DNA of 64,000 nt from Shewanella colwelliana ATCC 39565 (GCF_000518705.1 NZ_JAEC01000004.1:94285-158284), one strand, 5' to 3'; positions 18,778-29,472 are shown, numbered from the stretch's first letter. The notes: generated by a model from the letters alone, not told the origin. Numbers and translations are program-made.

Positions 18778-19486
18778 ATAGTCTTAGCATCTCTTTGACA
18801 AAAGGAATCGTCAATTTACGTTGATGGACTAACGAGGCTTTATCAAGTCGGTCAAGTACGTCAAATAGTGTTCGAAGATCGCGTGCCAATCGATTGAGCA
18901 AAAACCTGCCAACATCTTCAGGCAGCTGGAGCCCCCGCATTGCCGCCCGTCGCTGTAACGCAACCAACTTTTCATCATCTGCCATAGGTTGCAGCTGATA
19001 GGTCAAGCCCCACTGCATTCTTGAAATAAGATCCGGCAGAACAAAGCCGCTATCGACCGCAGAAGCACTAGCGCTTACCACTAATGCGCAGTTTTCCTGT
19101 TCAGCGACTCGATTGTAAAGGTCAAACAGTGCTTCTTCCCATAATGGATGTCCAGCAATTGCATCAATATCGTCGATGCAAACTAAGTCAACTAGCTCTA
19201 AACCTTCTAGAAGATCGGTCGAGATGCTCGCATGAATACCAAGGGGTAGATAGAAGCTGTTACGATTAAGTTCGTTAGCATGGGCGCAAGTCGCGTGCAT
19301 TAAATGTGTACGACCAGACTTTACCGGGCCCCAAACATAAACAGCGTTATTGGCGCTACCATCGGCACAGCCTTGTAAGCTTTGAATAAGCTCATCATTA
19401 CCTGCTGCCGGATAATAACTGTTGAAGGTTTCATCATCGGGCAGATAGACAGGTAATGACAATTGTAAGGGTGAGTTAGATACCAC
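18776..19486 (-). CDS. hda: Hda, DnaA regulatory inactivator
   Basis: Hda is a DnaA-related AAA+ protein that, bound to the sliding clamp, stimulates ATP hydrolysis by DnaA and prevents re-initiation. The 236-residue protein has the N-terminal clamp-binding peptide QLSLPVYLPDD, a modified Walker A (WGPVKSGRTHL) and Walker B (DLVCIDDID), and a sensor II helix region near the C-terminus. The start is a GTG at 19486 with only a weak ribosome-binding site. A DUF2066 gene lies 70 bp upstream in the same direction and may be co-transcribed. Confidence 0.93.
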   Translation of the reverse strand: MVSNSPLQLSLPVYLPDDETFNSYYPAAGNDELIQSLQGCADGSANNAVYVWGPVKSGRTHLMHATCAHANELNRNSFYLPLGIHASISTDLLEGLELVDLVCIDDIDAIAGHPLWEEALFDLYNRVAEQENCALVVSASASAVDSGFVLPDLISRMQWGLTYQLQPMADDEKLVALQRRAAMRGLQLPEDVGRFLLNRLARDLRTLFDVLDRLDKASLVHQRKLTIPFVKEMLRL

Positions 19487-19556
19487 TAATTATGTCTCAA
19501 ATTCACTCATAAAATAGAAACGGCAATTGCCGACAAATAGGTGCAGCACCTTATCA

Positions 19557-20663
19557 TCAATTTCCTAACCAAATATAGTTGGTAGATTGAGTCTGTGACA
19601 CTGGTAACGGATCTAAACTTTCATTCGCTATAGGGCGTTGAACAACCTGTTGCCTGATCTTTGATTCAAGGTTGATCAACCGTTGAAGATCGTCCTCTGA
19701 ACCAAACAGATCCAGTGAAAACTTTGCCGTCACACCCCGTAATGTCGTCAAAGAGACTCTCTTTACCGCACTTAACTGCTGCAAATACTTTTCGATATCC
19801 ACAAGTTGTTTACGATCTGTAATGTCGATAAAAGTAATTTGAGTCTGTAATGCCTCACCACTATCCGCGACGGCATATTGGCCCACATAATATTCACTCA
19901 ATGCCAACAGTATTGCCCCCATCGCGCTATCAGCATCAGCAACTTTACCTTCATCTTGGATTAAAGGCGCGAATAACGGTTCGTCTGATACGCTGGGGTA
20001 CAACGCCATATTGTAGTTCAATAATCCATCGGCGCTGGGTTCAATGGATGCCATAACAAAGTAGTCGGTGTTATAACGCTGCGATGCGGATGCAACCACA
20101 TCATTAAACATACCACGTACATCATTTGCAGCGATAACCATAGAATCATCGAGATCCATCAGCGGCAACAACACGGGTAATCCTCTTTGGTTGGCCGTAG
20201 CTGTAATCGTTTGACGGCTTTCATCGGTCGATGAGTCATTCAAAATCTTACGACTACCATCAGCATCGAGGCTGAGCCAAATTAGGGTAAGCGGACGCTG
20301 CTGGCCCCAGACAGGCAATTGTGCATCACGAAGTAAGCGAATAATTTTTTGATGGTCAAAAGAGGCATGAAGATACTGTTCGCCATCAATCTCTTTATAG
20401 CCGTACTGACGAATAAGAGAGGTAGGCTTGTTGATACTCGATGCAATACTCGGTGCCATTAACGCGCTTTGGCTGCCAGAATTCTTCAAGATCACATTTT
20501 GCAAAGCCTGTTTTAACGCCTCATTTCTGGTCTTAACCGCCCGGTCTTCGACCTTGACGAAACTTTCATCTAATTGAGACACTTCCGCAGCCATAGCGCT
20601 GGTTGTCACCGATAATGCTGCAGCACTTAACAGCAATGAAACTAAAAAAGTCGTCCTGAACAT
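19557..20663 (-). CDS. DUF2066 periplasmic protein
   Basis: From the ATG at 20663 the protein is 368 residues with a typical signal peptide (MFRTTFLVSLLLSAAALS, cleavage near AMAA). The frame is open 51 codons further upstream, but that extension is histidine- and arginine-rich and not signal-like, so I reject it. The ribosome-binding site at 20663 is weak. The family is DUF2066, of unknown function, regularly found beside hda and purine or uracil genes in gammaproteobacteria. No catalytic motif is visible. It is divergent from uraA. Confidence 0.82.
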   Translation of the reverse strand: MFRTTFLVSLLLSAAALSVTTSAMAAEVSQLDESFVKVEDRAVKTRNEALKQALQNVILKNSGSQSALMAPSIASSINKPTSLIRQYGYKEIDGEQYLHASFDHQKIIRLLRDAQLPVWGQQRPLTLIWLSLDADGSRKILNDSSTDESRQTITATANQRGLPVLLPLMDLDDSMVIAANDVRGMFNDVVASASQRYNTDYFVMASIEPSADGLLNYNMALYPSVSDEPLFAPLIQDEGKVADADSAMGAILLALSEYYVGQYAVADSGEALQTQITFIDITDRKQLVDIEKYLQQLSAVKRVSLTTLRGVTAKFSLDLFGSEDDLQRLINLESKIRQQVVQRPIANESLDPLPVSQTQSTNYIWLGN

Positions 20664-20858
20664 CCGTATAAAATCTATAACCGCAAAGAATGGCGCAAGT
20701 GTAACATACTCTGTAAAAACATGCCTTCCCCCGATGTGAGAAGCATGGTGTTTTTTGGCTCGCACGCGAGCGTCTTTAAGTAAATGTGATCGACACAGAT
20801 GCAAATGTAACAACAAGCAGGTAACATTTAGCGGTTTACCTTAAAAAAGAGAATAATA

Positions 20859-22097
20859 ATGAATCGTTTAGCTATACCCCTACAGGGCGCACAAATGCTG
20901 TTTGTCGCCTTCGGTGCATTAGTACTTATGCCCTTACTAACGGGATTAGATACCAATGTAGCACTGTTTACCGCTGGTTTCGGTACCCTACTCTTCCAGT
21001 TAGTCACCAAACGTCAAATACCCATTTTTCTAGCCTCATCATTCGCATTTATTGCTCCCATCCTTTATGGCGTCCAGACCTGGGGGATCCCTTCAACCAT
21101 GGGCGGACTGATGGCGGCCGGTTGTGTGTACATCATCCTAGCCAGTTTGGTGAAGGTTCGTGGCGACGGCTTTATTAAACGTCTGCTTCCACCAGTTGTG
21201 GTTGGCCCTGTGATTATAGTCATCGGCCTTGGGCTAGCGCCCGTTGCCGTCAATATGGCATTGGGCAAAAGTGGTGACGGCAGCTTAACTTTAGTAGGCG
21301 CTAATCAAGCGTTAATTATCTCACTCGCTTCATTATTGACCACTATCGCGGTGGCTATTTTTGCTAAAGGCATCGCTAAGCTTATGCCAATTCTTGCCGG
21401 AATTATTGTTGGCTATGGCCTCAGCCTATCGTTTGGCATTGTCGACTTCTCCCCTGTTGTCAACGCCAGCTGGTTTGCTATCCCCAATTTTGTCGCCCCA
21501 GAATTCAATTGGCATGCTATTGCCTTTATGATCCCAGTGGCAATAGCGCCCGCCGTTGAGCATATTGGCGACATCTTGGCGATATCAAATGTCACGGGTA
21601 AGGATTATATGAAGAAACCAGGCCTACATCGCACCTTATGCGGTGACGGTGTCGCAACCATTGCTGCCTCCGCGCTAGGTGGGCCACCAAATACCACCTA
21701 TAGCGAAGTCACGGGCGCTGTAACATTAACAAAGAGTTTTGATCCACGTATTATGACTTGGACCGCTATCACCGCTATTACCCTAGCTTTTGTCGGTAAA
21801 CTCGGCGCCTTAATGCAGACTATCCCCGTGCCAGTGATGGGAGGGATTATGTGCCTCTTATTTGGTTCTATTGCCGCGGTAGGTTTAAATTCGTTAATCA
21901 AGAATCAAGTCGATTTAAGCGAACCTAGAAATCTCTGTATTGTTGGCGTCACGCTTGTATTTGGTATAGGTGGGATGGCTTTTGGTATCGGGTCCTTTAG
22001 TCTGACTGGTATCAGCTTATGCGGTATCGTTGCAATTACCATGAATCTACTGCTTCCGTTACCAAAACCGGCAACAGAATCAGGGAATCCAAACTGA
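20859..22097 (+). CDS. uraA: Uracil permease (nucleobase:cation symporter, UraA type)
   Basis: The 412-residue protein has the NCS2 layout of 14 hydrophobic segments. Both substrate-binding glutamates of UraA are in context: VEHIGDILAISN, and the GGPPNTTYSEVTGA loop between helices. It imports uracil with protons. The ATG follows AGAG at a suitable distance. upp, its usual partner, is not in the window, although the neighbourhood (hda, DUF2066) is a common one. A strong terminator follows. Confidence 0.93.
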   Translation: MNRLAIPLQGAQMLFVAFGALVLMPLLTGLDTNVALFTAGFGTLLFQLVTKRQIPIFLASSFAFIAPILYGVQTWGIPSTMGGLMAAGCVYIILASLVKVRGDGFIKRLLPPVVVGPVIIVIGLGLAPVAVNMALGKSGDGSLTLVGANQALIISLASLLTTIAVAIFAKGIAKLMPILAGIIVGYGLSLSFGIVDFSPVVNASWFAIPNFVAPEFNWHAIAFMIPVAIAPAVEHIGDILAISNVTGKDYMKKPGLHRTLCGDGVATIAASALGGPPNTTYSEVTGAVTLTKSFDPRIMTWTAITAITLAFVGKLGALMQTIPVPVMGGIMCLLFGSIAAVGLNSLIKNQVDLSEPRNLCIVGVTLVFGIGGMAFGIGSFSLTGISLCGIVAITMNLLLPLPKPATESGNPN

Positions 22098-22120
22098 TAT
22101 AAATTAGTATAAATGAACAA

Positions 22121-22148
22121 AAAAGCCCTTCTATTGAAGGGCTTTTTT
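22121..22148. terminator. Terminator between uraA and grxD
   Basis: The 11-bp stem AAAAGCCCTTC/GAAGGGCTTTT (22121-22131 and 22136-22146) with a 4-nt loop has T-runs on both strands, so it can serve both convergent genes. Confidence 0.9.
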
Positions 22149-22176
22149 TGGTAAAAAATCGACTTTTAGGCAGCGA

Positions 22177-22527
22177 TTATGCTTGATCTTCGGCCGCAGG
22201 ATACTTTGCTGCAGTTTCAGAGATAAGCGTTTGTAACTCACCTTTTTGGTACATTTCAGTCAAAATATCACAACCACCAACCAATTCACCTTCAACCCAT
22301 AACTGTGGGAAGGTTGGCCAGTTTGCATACTTAGGAAGCTCTGAGCGAATATCTGGGTGCTGTAAAATATCAACAAATGCGAATTGCGCACCACAATTGA
22401 TCATGATCTGTGCAACTTGAGAAGAAAAACCACAGCTCGGTAACTTAGGTGATCCCTTCATATAAACAATGATTGGGTTTTCAGCAATTTGTTGTTTGAT
22501 CTTTTCTACAGTTTCATTTGTGTCCAT
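22177..22527 (-). CDS. grxD: Monothiol glutaredoxin GrxD
   Basis: The 116-residue protein carries the monothiol glutaredoxin signature CGFS with the active cysteine at about residue 32 (PSCGFSSQ), plus the WPTFPQLWVEGELVGGCDI glutathione-binding region. Such proteins bind a [2Fe-2S] cluster with glutathione and hand it to iron-sulfur proteins. The ATG has AGGAA upstream. The gene is monocistronic and divergent from sodB, with 231 bp between the starts. Both products relate to iron and oxidative stress. Confidence 0.95.
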   Translation of the reverse strand: MDTNETVEKIKQQIAENPIIVYMKGSPKLPSCGFSSQVAQIMINCGAQFAFVDILQHPDIRSELPKYANWPTFPQLWVEGELVGGCDILTEMYQKGELQTLISETAAKYPAAEDQA

Positions 22528-22758
22528 GTTTATTCCTAAATATAACAGCTAAACGTCTTAAACAGTTTCGCCTATTGTACGTCAGGTTGGAACAGAACGA
22601 AAACCTACTTTTTTCAGGGTTATTTATCTGTTTACTGTATCGATTGCATTAATCGAAAAAATCCACCAAACAATGATTCACATCACAATTTTATCAGGTA
22701 GAATGTGGCGCAGTGAGCAAACATATAAAAGACAAATGAATGTCAATGGAGAATACAC

Positions 22759-23343
22759 ATGGCTTTTGAATTACCAGCACTTCCTTATGCACAAAACGCG
22801 CTCGAGCCCCATATTTCCCAAGAAACCATTGAGTACCATTATGGTAAACATCACAACACCTACGTCGTGAAGTTAAACGGTCTAGTTGAAGGTACTGAAC
22901 TTGCAGAGAAGAGCCTAGAAGAGATCATTAAGACCTCTACTGGCGGTATTTTCAACAATGCAGCACAAATTTGGAACCACACATTTTACTGGAACTGCCT
23001 ATCACCAAACGGTGGCGGTGCTGCAACAGGTGAAATCGCAGCTGCTATCGACGCCGCTTTCGGTTCTTTTGATGCGTTTAAAGCTCAGTTCACCGACGCT
23101 GCAGTGAACAACTTTGGTAGCGCATGGACTTGGTTAGTTAAGAACGCAGACGGTAGCGTTGCTATCGTTAATACCAGCAATGCCGCTACACCGCTAACAG
23201 ATGCAGGCGTTACGCCACTGATGACAGTTGACGTGTGGGAGCACGCGTACTACATCGATTACCGTAACGTTCGTCCTGACTATTTAGCACATTTCTGGGA
23301 ACTCGTTAACTGGGAATTTGTTAACAGCAACTTTGCTGGTTAA
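22759..23343 (+). CDS. sodB: Iron superoxide dismutase
   Basis: SodB converts superoxide to hydrogen peroxide and oxygen in the cytoplasm. The 194-residue protein has the family length and metal ligands H27 (EYHYGKHH), H74 (IWNHTFYW), D158 and H162 (VDVWEHAYY). The motif NNFGSAWTWL is of the Fe-type pattern. The ATG follows GGAGAATACAC. A hairpin terminator follows directly. Confidence 0.97.
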   Translation: MAFELPALPYAQNALEPHISQETIEYHYGKHHNTYVVKLNGLVEGTELAEKSLEEIIKTSTGGIFNNAAQIWNHTFYWNCLSPNGGGAATGEIAAAIDAAFGSFDAFKAQFTDAAVNNFGSAWTWLVKNADGSVAIVNTSNAATPLTDAGVTPLMTVDVWEHAYYIDYRNVRPDYLAHFWELVNWEFVNSNFAG

Positions 23344-23361
23344 TCTTAAATTTCGCATTAA

Positions 23362-23390
23362 AAAGGGAGCCTTATCGGCTCCCTTTTTTA
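23362..23390 (+). terminator. Intrinsic terminator of sodB
   Basis: The stem AAAGGGAGCC/GGCTCCCTTT (23362-23371 and 23377-23386) with a 5-nt loop is followed by a T-run, 18 bp after the stop. Confidence 0.92.
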
Positions 23391-23581
23391 TTTCTCACCG
23401 ACTAATAGATCCAACATTTGTCACCCGCCTGCAGTTGCAATAGTTGCATTTGCAACGTTTTGTTATTGTTTTTATTATGATTTTTCATACTCAGCTCACA
23501 TTTCCCGTCTATTATTAGAGGTAGGTAACTGATTATCAGTTGCTCCTTAGCACTAATTGTTGGCTTTTCAGGGGGTGGAAA

Positions 23582-25516
23582 ATGGGCATATTTGAGCATT
23601 ATCAACAACGCTATGAAAAGAAATTAGACGAAGAGTATTCATTGCAAGACTTTCTTGCCATATGTAAAGAGGATCGCATCGCGTATGCATCGGCTGCAGA
23701 GCGTTTATTAATCGCAATCGGTGATCCAGAAGTCATCGATACGTCCAAAGATCCAATACTAAGTCGCATCTTTTCTAACAGACTTATCTCACGCTATCCG
23801 GCATTCAAAGACTTTTATGGAATGGAAGAAGCGATTGAACAGATAGTCGCATACCTTAAACACTCGGCTCAGGGCTTAGAAGAATCCAAACAGATCCTAT
23901 ATTTGCTTGGGCCTGTCGGCGGAGGTAAATCTTCTCTTGCTGAAAAACTCAAAGCCTTAATGCAGCATGTCCCTATTTATGTGTTAAGTGCCAATGGGGT
24001 ACGTAGTCCGGTAAACGATCACCCTTTTTGCTTATTCAATCCTGAAGAGGATGGTGAGATTCTCAAAAATGAGTATCAGATACCAGAGCGTTATCTAAAA
24101 ACTATCATGTCGCCATGGGCTGTTAAACGCTTACATGAATTCGGTGGTGACATTACCCAATTTAAAGTCGTTAAAGTCTACCCTACAATTTTAGATCAAG
24201 TGGGTATTGCCAAAACAGAACCAGGTGATGAGAACAATCAGGATATTTCATCTCTTGTCGGTAAAGTCGATATTCGCCAACTCGAACACTTTGCCCAACA
24301 TGATGCCGACGCATATTCATACTCTGGTGCACTGTGCCGTGCAAACCAAGGTTTAATGGAATTTGTGGAGATGTTTAAGGCCCCGATTAAGGTATTACAC
24401 CCGTTACTCACAGCTACACAAGAGGGCAACTACAATGGTACAGAAGGCCTTTCTGCACTGCCCTTTAGCGACATCATTTTGGCTCACTCTAACGAATCAG
24501 AATGGACTACTTTTAGAAACAATAAAACTAACGAAGCCTTCTTAGATCGGGTATATATAGTCAAAGTGCCCTATTGTCTTCGCGTCTCAGAGGAGATACA
24601 GATCTATGAAAAACTCCTGTTTAATTCTGAATTATCTCAAGCGCCATGCGCACCATATACCTTAGAAACCCTTGCCCAATTTAGTGTTCTATCACGGATA
24701 AAAACACCTGATAACTCTTCTATTTATTCTAAGATGCGAGTTTATGACGGTGAAAGCCTTAAAGACACAGATCCAAAGGCAAAATCCTATCAAGAGTATC
24801 GCGATTATGCTGGCGTAGACGAAGGGATGCAGGGATTGTCTACCCGCTTTGCCTTTAAAATCTTATCCAAAGTTTTTAACTTTGACCACAGTGAAATTGC
24901 CGCTAACCCAGTCCACTTGTTCTATGTGCTTGAACGTCAAATAGAGCAAGAACAATTCCCAAGTGAAATGGCTGAACGTTATTTAGAGTTTTTAAAAGGT
25001 TATTTAACGCCCAAATATATCGAGTTTATCGGAAAAGAGATTCAAACCGCTTACTTAGAGTCCTACTCTGAATATGGGCAAAATATCTTTGACCGTTATG
25101 TCACCTACGCTGATTTTTGGATTCAAGATCAGGAGTATCGCGACCCTGAAACTGGCCAATTATTTGACCGCTCAGCACTAAACGCCGAGTTGGAGAAAAT
25201 AGAGAAGCCAGCAGGGATCAGTAACCCGAAAGATTTTCGTAATGAAATCGTTAATTTCGTCCTGCGTGCACGGGCCAATAACGACGGTTCCAACCCACTT
25301 TGGACCAGCTACGAAAAACTGCGTACCGTCATCGAAAAGAAGATGTTCTCCAACACAGAAGATCTTCTGCCCGTTATCTCCTTTAACGCCAAAACCTCTA
25401 ACGATGATCAACGAAAACACGATGATTTTGTTAATCGAATGATGGAGAAAGGCTACACCAAAAAGCAAGTAAGACTGTTATCTGAGTGGTATTTACGCGT
25501 ACGTAAATCATCGTGA
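23582..25516 (+). CDS. prkA: PrkA/YeaG serine protein kinase
   Basis: With the ATG at 23582 (GGGGGTGG just upstream) the protein is 644 residues, the same length as E. coli YeaG. An in-frame start at 23540 lacks this signal. The N-terminal AAA+-like domain has a P-loop at about 110-117 (GPVGGGKSS), and the C-terminal part is the kinase-like PrkA domain. E. coli YeaG is a stress- and nitrogen-starvation-induced protein kinase. It heads a three-gene operon with the yeaH-like and spoVR-like genes, the standard partnership of this family. Confidence 0.95.
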   Translation: MGIFEHYQQRYEKKLDEEYSLQDFLAICKEDRIAYASAAERLLIAIGDPEVIDTSKDPILSRIFSNRLISRYPAFKDFYGMEEAIEQIVAYLKHSAQGLEESKQILYLLGPVGGGKSSLAEKLKALMQHVPIYVLSANGVRSPVNDHPFCLFNPEEDGEILKNEYQIPERYLKTIMSPWAVKRLHEFGGDITQFKVVKVYPTILDQVGIAKTEPGDENNQDISSLVGKVDIRQLEHFAQHDADAYSYSGALCRANQGLMEFVEMFKAPIKVLHPLLTATQEGNYNGTEGLSALPFSDIILAHSNESEWTTFRNNKTNEAFLDRVYIVKVPYCLRVSEEIQIYEKLLFNSELSQAPCAPYTLETLAQFSVLSRIKTPDNSSIYSKMRVYDGESLKDTDPKAKSYQEYRDYAGVDEGMQGLSTRFAFKILSKVFNFDHSEIAANPVHLFYVLERQIEQEQFPSEMAERYLEFLKGYLTPKYIEFIGKEIQTAYLESYSEYGQNIFDRYVTYADFWIQDQEYRDPETGQLFDRSALNAELEKIEKPAGISNPKDFRNEIVNFVLRARANNDGSNPLWTSYEKLRTVIEKKMFSNTEDLLPVISFNAKTSNDDQRKHDDFVNRMMEKGYTKKQVRLLSEWYLRVRKSS

Positions 25517-25565
25517 TAGGCAGAGTTTGGGGAGCATGCTCCCCACTAGTCTTTGGGAGGTGCGC

Positions 25566-26834
25566 ATGGCTAATTTTATTGATAGAAGGCTTAATGCAAA
25601 AGGAAAGAGTACGGTAAACCGACAACGATTCATCAATCGATATAAGCAACAGATAAAGAAAGCGGTGAGCGATGCGGTAACACGCCGTAGTGTCACTGAC
25701 GTCGATAAGGGTGAAAAGATTGGTATACCGACTCGAGACATCAGCGAACCCACTTTTCACCAAGGTCGTGGTGGTGTGCGCGAGCGAGTGCATCCCGGGA
25801 ATGACCAGTTTTCTCGAGGTGATAAAGTCGATCGGCCTCCTCAAGGCGGTGGTCAAGGTAGTGGCCAAGGTGATGCTTCAAACTCAGGAGAAGGCCAAGA
25901 TGATTTTGTATTCCAAATTTCTAAAGACGAATACTTAGAGCTACTTTTTGAAGATCTTGAACTGCCTAACTTGCAGAATAATCGTTTAAATAAGTTGGTG
26001 GAATATCAAACTTATCGCGCTGGATTTACCAATGATGGCGTGCCAGCAAATATCAATATCGTACGCTCTCTGCGCTCTTCGTTGGCGCGGCGAATCGCAA
26101 TGTCATCATCTAAAAAAGCTAAGTTGGCCGAGCTTCAAGCTGAACTAGAAACACTTGAATCTACTCCAGGCGCACAAGCTGAGAAGATCTTGACGCTCAA
26201 ACAAGGCATTGAGGAGCTCAAAAAACAGATAGCCAGAGTGCCATTTATTGATACCTTCGACTTGCGCTATAACAACTTTGCCAAGCGTGAAGTCCCCTCA
26301 TCTCAAGCGGTAATGTTTTGCCTAATGGATGTCTCCGGTTCAATGGACCAAGCCACTAAAGATATGGCGAAACGTTTCTACATCTTGTTATATCTCTTCT
26401 TAACACGTACCTATAAAAACTTAGATGTCGTCTATATCCGTCATCATACTCAAGCCAAAGAGGTTGATGAACATGAGTTTTTTTACTCCCAAGAAACTGG
26501 AGGCACTATTGTATCCAGTGCTTTAAAATTAATGCATGAGATTCAAAAAGAGCGCTACCCTGAGAACGAATGGAATATCTACGCCGCCCAAGCCTCGGAT
26601 GGCGACAACTGGGCCGATGACTCGCCGACTTGTCGAGAACTATTAGAAAAAAAATTGTTACCTGTGGTGCGCTATTTTAGCTACATCGAGATCACAAACC
26701 GCGCACACCAAACCCTATGGCGTGAGTATGAAGCCTTACAGAAAGTCCATGACAATATTGCAGTACAGCACATCAAACAAGCAGAAGATATCTATCCGGT
26801 ATTTAGGGATCTCTTTAAGAAACAAGCAGTATAG
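25566..26834 (+). CDS. yeaH: YeaH-family VWA-like protein
   Basis: The 422-residue protein (ATG at 25566, GGGAGGTG upstream) has a basic N-terminus, a glycine/glutamine-rich linker at about 90-112, a coiled-coil-like segment at about 180-222, and a von Willebrand A-type domain with a MIDAS motif (D255, S257, S259 in MDVSGSMDQ). The family (DUF444) always accompanies PrkA, but its biochemical role is not established. It starts 49 bp after prkA and ends 8 bp before the spoVR-like gene. Confidence 0.93.
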   Translation: MANFIDRRLNAKGKSTVNRQRFINRYKQQIKKAVSDAVTRRSVTDVDKGEKIGIPTRDISEPTFHQGRGGVRERVHPGNDQFSRGDKVDRPPQGGGQGSGQGDASNSGEGQDDFVFQISKDEYLELLFEDLELPNLQNNRLNKLVEYQTYRAGFTNDGVPANINIVRSLRSSLARRIAMSSSKKAKLAELQAELETLESTPGAQAEKILTLKQGIEELKKQIARVPFIDTFDLRYNNFAKREVPSSQAVMFCLMDVSGSMDQATKDMAKRFYILLYLFLTRTYKNLDVVYIRHHTQAKEVDEHEFFYSQETGGTIVSSALKLMHEIQKERYPENEWNIYAAQASDGDNWADDSPTCRELLEKKLLPVVRYFSYIEITNRAHQTLWREYEALQKVHDNIAVQHIKQAEDIYPVFRDLFKKQAV

Positions 26835-26842
26835 GGGGCGCT

Positions 26843-28366
26843 ATGGAATCGAATAAAAACAAAGTGCTAGATGATGGGCCGGATTGGACCTTTGACCTTT
26901 TACAGTCCTATTTGACCGAAATTGAACGAGTTGCAGCCCACTATCGTCTTGATAGCTATCAAAATCAAATCGAAGTGATCACAGCAGAACAGATGATGGA
27001 TGCCTACGCTGGCATAGGAATGCCCATTGGTTACACACATTGGTCGTTTGGCAAAAAATTTATCGAGACAGAACAAGGCTATAAACGCGGCCAAATGGGT
27101 TTGGCCTATGAAATTGTCATTAACTCAGATCCCTGTATAGCCTATCTTATGGAAGAAAACACCATCACAATGCAGGCACTAGTAATGGCTCACGCCTGTT
27201 TTGGTCACAATAGCTTTTTCAAAGGCAATTACTTATTTAAAACTTGGACCGATGCCACCTCAATTATTGACTATTTGGTATTTGCTAAAAATTATATCAG
27301 AGAATGTGAAGAGCGTTTTGGCGCCGAGCAAGTGGAACTGATCATAGACTCTTGTCATGCGCTCATGAGTTACGGAGTTGACCGCTACAAACGCCCCAGT
27401 GAAATCTCGTTAAAAGAGGAGAAAGTACGCCAAAAAGAGCGCGAAGAATATCTTCAAAGCCAAGTGAATGACCTCTGGCGCACAATTCCTTTATCGCCAG
27501 CCGCTTCCAATGAAAAGCATGTAAGCCATTTCCCCGCAGAGCCACAAGAAAATATTCTCTATTTTATTGAGAAACATGCCCCCTTGCTTGAACCCTGGCA
27601 GCGTGAAATCGTGCGTATTGTCAGAAAAATGGGGCAATACTTCTACCCGCAAAAACAAACCCAGGTGATGAATGAAGGTTGGGCAACATTTTGGCACTAC
27701 ACCATTCTCAATCACCTTTACGATGATGGCTTAGTGAGCGATCGATTTATGATCGAATTTCTTAAAAATCACACCAATGTTGTCGCACAGCCTAGCTATA
27801 ACAGCCCCTATTATAGCGGTATAAACCCCTACGCCTTAGGTTTTAATATGTTTGTCGATATTCGCAGGATCTGCGAACACCCTACCGAAGAGGATAAACG
27901 TTGGTTTCCTGATATTGCAGGTAGTAATTGGCTCGACACGCTGCACTTTGCCATGGAAAACTTTAAAGATGAAAGTTTTATTAGCCAATACTTGTCGCCG
28001 ACCATTATTCGCCAGTTTAAGTTGTTTAGTATTTTAGATGACGACAGAAAAAACTATCTCTCTGTCTCCGCGATTCATGATGACCAAGGTTACCAAGAGA
28101 TCCGTCACGCACTATCACAACAATATAATCTTTCAAATCTTGAGCCCAATATTCAGGTGCAAGATGTTGCTGTGACAGGCGATCGCTCTCTTACCTTACG
28201 CCATGTCCCCAATGACCGTATTCCATTGGATGAAAGCTGTAATGAAGTATTAAAGCATCTGCACCGGCTTTGGGGGTTTGATGTGACATTAGAGGAGGTT
28301 AACGAAACTGGTGAGACCAAAATCATAGCCCAATGTCCAGACAAGCAATCTGAAGATAAACCATGA
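26843..28366 (+). CDS. SpoVR/YcgB-family protein
   Basis: The 507-residue protein belongs to the SpoVR family, named for a Bacillus spore-cortex gene but common in non-sporulating bacteria with unknown biochemical function. Recognisable features are the WSFGKKF segment and the MAHACFGHNSFF and MNEGWATFWHYTI motifs, whose histidines and glutamate resemble metal ligands. It is the third gene of the prkA operon (spacing 8 bp), with the ATG preceded by AGGGGGCGCT. The genes probably act together in stress or starvation. Confidence 0.93.
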   Translation: MESNKNKVLDDGPDWTFDLLQSYLTEIERVAAHYRLDSYQNQIEVITAEQMMDAYAGIGMPIGYTHWSFGKKFIETEQGYKRGQMGLAYEIVINSDPCIAYLMEENTITMQALVMAHACFGHNSFFKGNYLFKTWTDATSIIDYLVFAKNYIRECEERFGAEQVELIIDSCHALMSYGVDRYKRPSEISLKEEKVRQKEREEYLQSQVNDLWRTIPLSPAASNEKHVSHFPAEPQENILYFIEKHAPLLEPWQREIVRIVRKMGQYFYPQKQTQVMNEGWATFWHYTILNHLYDDGLVSDRFMIEFLKNHTNVVAQPSYNSPYYSGINPYALGFNMFVDIRRICEHPTEEDKRWFPDIAGSNWLDTLHFAMENFKDESFISQYLSPTIIRQFKLFSILDDDRKNYLSVSAIHDDQGYQEIRHALSQQYNLSNLEPNIQVQDVAVTGDRSLTLRHVPNDRIPLDESCNEVLKHLHRLWGFDVTLEEVNETGETKIIAQCPDKQSEDKP

Positions 28367-28380
28367 TTTTCGAATATAAA

Positions 28381-28403
28381 AAAAGCGCCATATAGGCGCT
28401 TTT
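28381..28403. terminator. Terminator between the prkA operon and rplY
   Basis: The stem AAAAGCGCC/GGCGCTTTT (28381-28389 and 28395-28403) with a 5-nt loop is preceded by an A-run. It can end both the plus operon and minus-strand rplY. Confidence 0.85.
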
Positions 28404-28419
28404 CTATTTCAATTCGCTA

Positions 28420-28710
28420 TTAAGCGAAAGTGAAATCCACGTGCTCAACTTGTGGCTTGAACGCGTGACGTTGTAGTGCTTGAACACGAACTTTAACTTC
28501 TTTATCGCCTTCTAGAACGATAGTGATATCTGAGCTGTAGAAATCTTCGTTAGCTTGGATATTGATGATGTTTTTGTGTTCGAATTCAATAGAAATTGGT
28601 TCTTTGCCCGCACCGTAGATAACAGCAGGAACTTTACCAGCATGACGTAGGCGGCGGCTCGAACCTTTCCCAACTGCAGTGCGGGTTTGTGCGGCGATTG
28701 TATAAGACAT
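28420..28710 (-). CDS. rplY: Ribosomal protein bL25
   Basis: The 96-residue protein starting [20 protein letters not shown] is the short bL25 form that binds 5S rRNA; E. coli L25 has 94 residues. The frame is open 21 codons further upstream, but the ATG at 28710 matches family starts and has AAGTGAG before it. The [17 protein letters not shown] segment is the conserved RNA-binding part. It stands alone, as is usual. Confidence 0.96.
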   Translation of the reverse strand: MSYTIAAQTRTAVGKGSSRRLRHAGKVPAVIYGAGKEPISIEFEHKNIINIQANEDFYSSDITIVLEGDKEVKVRVQALQRHAFKPQVEHVDFTFA

Positions 28711-28833
28711 AATAGACTCACTTATTAAAAATAATTTTAGGTGGTCATCATTTTCGACCAATGATGACCTCATTTAAAGCGAGCGAATACTAGCACATCA
28801 ATCTTAAGTACACAAATAATACACGACAATGGC

Positions 28834-29382
28834 TTACCAACTTCTTACCGGCCCAGTATCCACGTGCACAAAGCCCGAATTAGGATAATAGCCAACACCG
28901 CCAAGTTTAAGTGAAATGGCCGCATCACGAAGATCTTTAAGGTTCACATCGGGTATCGCAATATCCATTGCCATCCCTTTCATATGATAACTCTTCTTAG
29001 CCACGCCATTGCTACGATTGGCAAGCATCTGGTTAGTCTTTGGCGATCGATAGCCAGAGATAACATGATACTCTTTATCAAGATTAAGTGTTTGTTTTAG
29101 CGAAAACAAAAGGTCAAACAAGCGCCTATCCATTGGCGCCGCTTCATTTTGTCTATGATCGCGCAGAATATGATCAAAATCAGATAGGGTATTATTTTGG
29201 TAATCCCCATCAACCCAATAGCTTCCTTGCCCACGTTCCCCTGTATGTCTATTGTAAAAGCCCAAACTACGAACACCAGTTGTAGAACGACTTGCATATA
29301 CTTTTGCAGGAACCATTGAAAACATCGCAACGCCACCTAGGCCTAACATCAACTGCCTACGTGCAGGACAAACTATTGTCAA
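28834..29382 (-). CDS. DUF882/M15 peptidoglycan endopeptidase (MepK/YcbK type) with Tat signal
   Basis: The 182-residue protein begins with a twin-arginine-like signal (ARRQLMLGLGG) and then a DUF882 (peptidase M15A) domain. Zinc-binding residues are in context: SYHMKGMAMDI and GFVHVDTG. E. coli MepK cleaves 3-3 peptidoglycan cross-links, the kind made by L,D-transpeptidases, and the next gene upstream encodes such a transpeptidase, as in E. coli ycbB-ycbK. The start appears to be a TTG at 29382 with GGTGG upstream. The 90-bp gap to the ycbB-like gene makes co-transcription possible. Confidence 0.88.
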   Translation of the reverse strand: MTIVCPARRQLMLGLGGVAMFSMVPAKVYASRSTTGVRSLGFYNRHTGERGQGSYWVDGDYQNNTLSDFDHILRDHRQNEAAPMDRRLFDLLFSLKQTLNLDKEYHVISGYRSPKTNQMLANRSNGVAKKSYHMKGMAMDIAIPDVNLKDLRDAAISLKLGGVGYYPNSGFVHVDTGPVRSW

Positions 29383-29472
29383 ATCAATACCACCGACTAC
29401 TTTTTAAACAAAACAGCCAACAAACTAAACTGAAATGCAAACAAGATCAAGTGATGATTGTGCAGGAGTCCC

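Noticed and set aside
20780-20810. CRP site upstream of uraA
   Set aside because: TGTGA-TCGACA-CAGAT fails in the right half-site.
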